NCBI RefSeq assembly: GCF_000721935.1
Contig: NZ_KL585393.1
Coordinates: forward strand, 111,845 to 123,198
DNA: 11,354 nucleotides
DNA from: Streptomyces sp. NRRL WC-3549
GTDB taxonomy: Bacteria; Actinomycetota; Actinomycetes; Streptomycetales; Streptomycetaceae
Direction of reading: 5' to 3'
Notes under the pieces: model-generated
Database searches by the model: none
What the model was told of the DNA's origin: nothing
Seen by the model: the letters and a program-made list of their open reading frames with translations, nothing else
In this document: positions 8,080 to 11,354 of the stretch, piece after piece
How positions within the stretch are numbered: position 1 is the stretch's first letter
Layout: each line of letters opens with the position of its first letter
Position numbers and translations under genes: made by a program

Positions 8080-8111
8080 CCCCGGTCGCGGAGGCCGACC
8101 GCCGACCGGGG
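8080..8111 (-). terminator. Hairpin terminator of the spermidine-synthase-like gene
   Basis: CCCCGGTCGCGG (8080-8091) pairs with CCGCCGACCGGGG (8099-8111), a 12-bp stem with one bulged base and a 7-nt loop, about 48 bp past the stop. It separates this gene from the regulator/kinase operon. A palindrome, ACCCCGCGGGGT (8119-8130), lies between it and the stop and may add to termination. Confidence 0.7.
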
Positions 8112-8158
8112 ACCGCTCACCCCGCGGGGTACCGGGGCCGTGCATACCGGGCGGGGGT

Positions 8159-8834
8159 TCAGCCCGCGCGCAGTGCGAGATGGACCACGTCCGGAACACC
8201 TCGGGCAACCGCTACTTCTTCGGTCCGTACCGCGTGGAACCCGGCATTCCGCAATGCTTCCTCGAACGCCGTGGAGGGCTGTGCGGACCACACGGCGAGC
8301 ACTCCGCCGGGCGTCAGACGCGCCCGGCAGGCCGCCAGACGAGTAGAGGCTTCCGTTGTCCTCGGTGACCGTCCAGTCGGGGCCGTTGTCGATGTCCAGG
8401 CACAGTGCGTCGTAACGCTCCGTGGTCGTATGGAGGTAGGTCACGAGGTCCGTCCGCAGGATCTCGGTACGCGGATCGGCGAGCGCCGTGCCGGAGATCC
8501 GGCTCAGCGGTCCCGCCAGATGCCAGTCGACGACCGCCTCCTCCCGCTCGACCACGGCGATCCGCCCCCAGCGGGGTTCGCCGGCGGCCCGTACGAGCGA
8601 GAACCCGACGCCCAGCCCGCCGATGAGCACGGCCGGATCCGGGCGCCCGGCGGGCAGGGCGTCGAGCGCCGCGTCGATCAGCAGCCGCTCGGAGCGCCCG
8701 TCGGAGGTGTCCATCAGGAAGCACCCGTTGGCGATGATCTCGAAGCCGTCGCCGCGCTTGCGCAGGACGACTTCGCCGTGCGGCCCCTCGCGCCGGTCGA
8801 GGGTGACGGGGGTGGGGATGTCGGTGGCGGTCAT
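8159..8834 (-). pseudogene. Spermidine-synthase-like protein, frameshifted near 8339
   Basis: The protein has the class I SAM/decarboxylated-SAM fold of the spermidine synthase family. Motif I is VLIGGLGVGFS (residues 69-79), the acidic residue ending strand 2 is E96 (IAVVERE), and the motif YDALCLDIDNGPDW spans 141-154. The start is ATG at 8834 with GGAG 9-10 nt upstream. An ATG at 8867 in the same frame is weaker. The frame is coherent to Y164-S165 (codon ending at 8340). It then shifts by one base, and the family C-terminus resumes in the other frame from 8338 (LAACRARLTPGGVLAVWSAQ, then to HLALRAG and TGA at 8159-8161). Just one base separates the two halves, while relatives seem to have about three residues there. 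An 8-nt or 2-nt deletion fits, either real or a sequencing/assembly error. The intact gene would be about 225 aa. Amine substrate uncertain; many such actinobacterial proteins are untested. Confidence 0.82.
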
Positions 8835-8971
8835 GGGCGCTGTCTCCGGTCTCCGGTCGGCGGGCATGGCAACCGCCCATCCTTCCCCGGATCACCGCGC
8901 CGGAGCCAACCGGCGCCCAGGGCGCGGGCGCCTTTCCCCGGCGGGGAATCCCGGGCGGCCCGCTGGTGCTG

Positions 8972-9002
8972 ACCGGGAGGCGGAGCGGAGTGCGCCTCCG
9001 GT
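8972..9002. other. Bulged hairpin in the divergent gap before lon
   Basis: ACCGGGAGGCG (8972-8982) can pair with CGCCTCCGGT (8993-9002), a 10-bp stem with one bulged G and a 10-nt loop. A smaller perfect hairpin, TTCCCC-GGC-GGGGAA, lies at 8934-8948. Both are upstream of the likely lon promoter and not downstream of any gene end, so a terminator role is not obvious. They may just reflect GC-rich sequence. Confidence 0.3.
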
Positions 9003-9076
9003 CGGGCGGGGCAGGGGCACCGAGGCTGATCGCTCAGAGCGAACAGGGGTTGGGGAACATTCGGCGGCTCACAAGC

Positions 9077-9097
9077 ATTGAGTCTGCATAGCTCAAC
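9077..9097 (+). promoter_or_regulatory. HAIR element (HspR-binding site) at the lon promoter
   Basis: ATTGAGT-N7-GCTCAAC (9077-9083 and 9091-9097) matches the HAIR consensus CTTGAGT-N7-ACTCAAG in TTGAG-N9-CTCAA, with exact spacing. CAAG (9072-9075) and CTTG (9101-9104) extend the symmetry. It ends 21 bp before the lon ATG, so it overlaps or directly follows the promoter, where a repressor would block initiation. Streptomyces lon is a known member of the HspR regulon, together with dnaK and clpB. Heat-induced derepression is therefore expected. Confidence 0.85.
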
Positions 9098-9118
9098 TTG
9101 CTTGCCGAAGGGGAGATC

Positions 9119-11354
9119 ATGACTGCTGAGTCCAACGCGTCCCGTACGTACCCGTCGATCGACCTGCCCGTGCTGCCGCTCGACGACGAGGTCGTGCTGC
9201 CGGGAATGGTGGTCCCGCTCGACCTGTCCGACGCGGAGGTGCGCGCCGCCGTGGAGGCCGCCCAGGCCGTCGCGCGCCCCGGCGGCGGCAAGCCCGAGGT
9301 GCTGCTCGTGCCGCGCGTCGACGGGAACTACACCGGGATGGGTGTCCTGGGCACGGTCGAACAGGTCGGACGGCTCTCGGACGGGGACCCCGGCGCCCTG
9401 ATCCGGGCCCGCGACCGGGTGCGCATCGGCGCCGGCACCAGCGGGCCCGGGAGCGCGCTGTGGGTGGAGGGCACCAGGATCGAGGCCGCCTCACCCGACC
9501 CGTCCCCGGCCGCGTCCGGCCGCGGCCCGCAGGCCGGCTCCGCCGCCGAGCTGGTCAAGGAGTACAAGGCGCTCGCCACCAGCTGGCTGAAGAAGCGCGG
9601 TGCCTGGCAGGTCGTGGACCGCGTCCAGCAGATCGACGACGTCTCCGCGCTCGCCGACAACTCCGGATACTCGCCGTTCCTGACCACCGCCCAGAAGGTG
9701 CGGCTGCTGGAGACGGTCGACCCGGTCGAGCGGCTGAAGCTCGCCATCCAGTGGCTGAGTGAACACCTCGCCGAGCAGGACGTGGCCGAATCCATCGCCA
9801 AGGACGTCCAGGAGGGCGTCGACAAGCAGCAGCGCGAGTTCCTGCTGCGGCGCCAGCTCGACGCCGTGCGCAAGGAGCTCTCCGAGCTCAACGGCGACCC
9901 CGAGGACGAGTCCGACGACTACCGGGCCCGCGTCGAGGCCGCCGACCTGCCCGGCCACGTCCGTGAGGCCGCCCTCAAAGAGGTCGAGAAGCTGGAGCGG
10001 GCGTCCGACCAGAGCCCCGAGGGCTCCTGGATCCGGACCTGGCTGGACACCGTCCTCGAACTGCCCTGGACCGAGCGCACCGAGGACGCCTACGACATCA
10101 AGGGCGCCCAGGAGATCCTGGACGCCGAACACGCGGGCCTGGCGGACGTCAAGGAGCGCATCACCGAGTACCTCGCGGTGCGCAAGCGGCGTGCCGACCG
10201 GGGACTGGGCGTCGTCGGCGGCCGGCGCGGCGGTGCCGTGCTGGCGCTGGTCGGCCCGCCCGGGGTGGGCAAGACCTCACTGGGCGAGTCCGTCGCGCAC
10301 GCCATGGGCCGGAAGTTCGTCCGCGTCGCGCTCGGCGGTGTCCGGGACGAGGCGGAGATCCGGGGCCACCGGCGTACGTACGTCGGCGCGCTGCCCGGAC
10401 GTATCGTCCGGGCGGTGAAGGAGGCCGGCTCGATGAACCCGGTCGTCCTGCTCGACGAGATCGACAAGGTCGGCTCCGACTTCCGGGGCGATCCGGCCGC
10501 GGCTCTGCTGGAGGTGCTCGACCCCGCGCAGAACCACACCTTCCGCGACCACTACCTGGAGGTCGAACTCGACCTCAGCGACGTGGTGTTCCTGGCCACG
10601 GCCAATGTGCTCGAAGCCATCCCGGAGGCCCTGCTCGACCGTATGGAGCTGGTCCGCCTCGACGGCTACACCGAGGACGAGAAGGTCGTCATCGCCCGTG
10701 ACCACCTGCTCCCGCGCCAGCTGGAGCGGGCCGGCCTGGAACCCGACGAGGTCACCCTGGACGAGTCGGCGCTGCGCAAGCTGGCCGGCGAGTACACCCG
10801 GGAAGCCGGCGTGCGGAATCTGGAGCGGTCGGTCGCCCGGCTGCTGCGCAAGGTGGCGGCCCAGCACGAGCTGGGCGAGCGGGAACTGCCGTTCACGGTG
10901 ACCGACGCCGACCTCAGGGGCCTGATCGGGCGCCCGCACCACGTGCCCGAGTCCGCCCAGGACCCGGCCGAGCGCCGCACCGCGGTGCCCGGCGTGGCCA
11001 CCGGCCTCGCGGTGACCGGAGCCGGCGGCGACGTGCTGTTCGTCGAGGCGTCGCTGGCCGATCCGGAGACCGGGGCGTCCGGGCTGACCCTCACCGGCCA
11101 GCTGGGCGACGTGATGAAGGAGAGCGCGCAGATCGCCCTCAGCTTCCTGCGGTCGCACGGCGCGGAGCTGGAGCTGCCGGTCGCGGACCTCAAGGACCGC
11201 GGCGCGCACATCCACTTCCCGGCGGGCGCGGTCCCCAAGGACGGCCCGAGCGCCGGCATCACCATGACGACGGCGCTGGCCTCGCTGCTCTCCGGGCGGC
11301 TGGTCCGCACGGACGTGGCGATGACCGGCGAGGTCTCGCTGACCGGGCGGGTGC
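9119..11354 (+). CDS. lon: ATP-dependent Lon protease, 3'-truncated by window end
   Basis: Lon is a cytoplasmic AAA+ serine protease that degrades misfolded and selected regulatory proteins. 745 residues are visible from ATG at 9119 (AGGGGAG just upstream); the usual length is about 800, so roughly the last 60 are missing. The N-terminal LAN domain starts at IDLPVLPLDDEVVLPGMVVP and has a low-complexity stretch around residues 120-142 (SPDPSPAASGRGPQAGS). A coiled region follows (KQQREFLLRRQLDAVRKELSEL). The ATPase module has Walker A GPPGVGKT at 379-386 and Walker B LLDEIDK with D446-E447. The protease domain carries the catalytic serine S711 in KDGPSAG. The partner lysine lies just past the window edge. 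The frame is uninterrupted. The gene stands alone, divergent from the spermidine-synthase-like gene across 284 bp, with a HAIR element at its promoter pointing to HspR control. Confidence 0.97.
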   Translation, partial: MTAESNASRTYPSIDLPVLPLDDEVVLPGMVVPLDLSDAEVRAAVEAAQAVARPGGGKPEVLLVPRVDGNYTGMGVLGTVEQVGRLSDGDPGALIRARDRVRIGAGTSGPGSALWVEGTRIEAASPDPSPAASGRGPQAGSAAELVKEYKALATSWLKKRGAWQVVDRVQQIDDVSALADNSGYSPFLTTAQKVRLLETVDPVERLKLAIQWLSEHLAEQDVAESIAKDVQEGVDKQQREFLLRRQLDAVRKELSELNGDPEDESDDYRARVEAADLPGHVREAALKEVEKLERASDQSPEGSWIRTWLDTVLELPWTERTEDAYDIKGAQEILDAEHAGLADVKERITEYLAVRKRRADRGLGVVGGRRGGAVLALVGPPGVGKTSLGESVAHAMGRKFVRVALGGVRDEAEIRGHRRTYVGALPGRIVRAVKEAGSMNPVVLLDEIDKVGSDFRGDPAAALLEVLDPAQNHTFRDHYLEVELDLSDVVFLATANVLEAIPEALLDRMELVRLDGYTEDEKVVIARDHLLPRQLERAGLEPDEVTLDESALRKLAGEYTREAGVRNLERSVARLLRKVAAQHELGERELPFTVTDADLRGLIGRPHHVPESAQDPAERRTAVPGVATGLAVTGAGGDVLFVEASLADPETGASGLTLTGQLGDVMKESAQIALSFLRSHGAELELPVADLKDRGAHIHFPAGAVPKDGPSAGITMTTALASLLSGRLVRTDVAMTGEVSLTGRV

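Noticed and set aside
7188..8867. Single 559-aa ORF suggesting a spermidine synthase-response regulator fusion
   Set aside because: After residue 165 of the first gene, the frame leaves the family sequence and reads through a terminator and intergenic DNA as meaningless Arg/Pro/Gly-rich sequence. It arises from the frameshift at about 8339. The regulator has its own start at 7925.

Overview
The window is a GC-rich (about 70 %) piece of an actinobacterial chromosome, almost certainly Streptomyces. The support is the GC-biased third codon position, the fused E2-E1 2-oxoglutarate dehydrogenase Kgd found in Actinobacteria, a DUF6104-type microprotein, and a Lon gene preceded by a HAIR (HspR-binding) element. 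It looks like a conserved core region rather than a mobile island. I saw no transposase, integrase, CRISPR array, tRNA or rRNA.

Layout, left to right. Positions 1-21 are a Nextera/Tn5 mosaic-end adapter left on the contig end, not genomic DNA. Positions 22-643 (-) hold the N-terminal part of a DUF4097-type beta-helix protein, preceded by an AT-rich promoter with paired ATATATCGCG boxes. Positions 891-1748 (+) encode an unrecognised protein with a hydrophobic C-terminus. It converges directly on a 59-aa DUF6104-type gene (1749-1928, -). A strong hairpin terminator (1960-1994) follows kgd (2015-5857, -), a TCA-cycle enzyme of about 1280 aa. Next come a two-component pair transcribed in the same direction, with a 4-nt ATGA overlap: an OmpR-type regulator (7188-7925, -) upstream of a HAMP histidine kinase (6115-7191, -). 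A spermidine-synthase-like gene (8159-8834, -) carries a frameshift near 8339. It is followed by its own hairpin terminator (8080-8111). Lon protease starts at 9119 (+) and runs off the right edge after the catalytic serine.

How the genes relate. Kgd is central carbon metabolism and Lon is stress proteolysis under probable HspR control. The kinase/regulator pair forms one operon of unknown signal. The hairpins 3' of kgd, the kinase and the spermidine-synthase-like gene suggest that the four minus-strand units are transcribed separately. No intergenic gap exceeds 300 bp.

I did not find a convincing undescribed system. The points most worth checking are the frameshift, the palindromic boxes before the DUF4097 gene, the dyad before the response regulator, and the adapter contamination.
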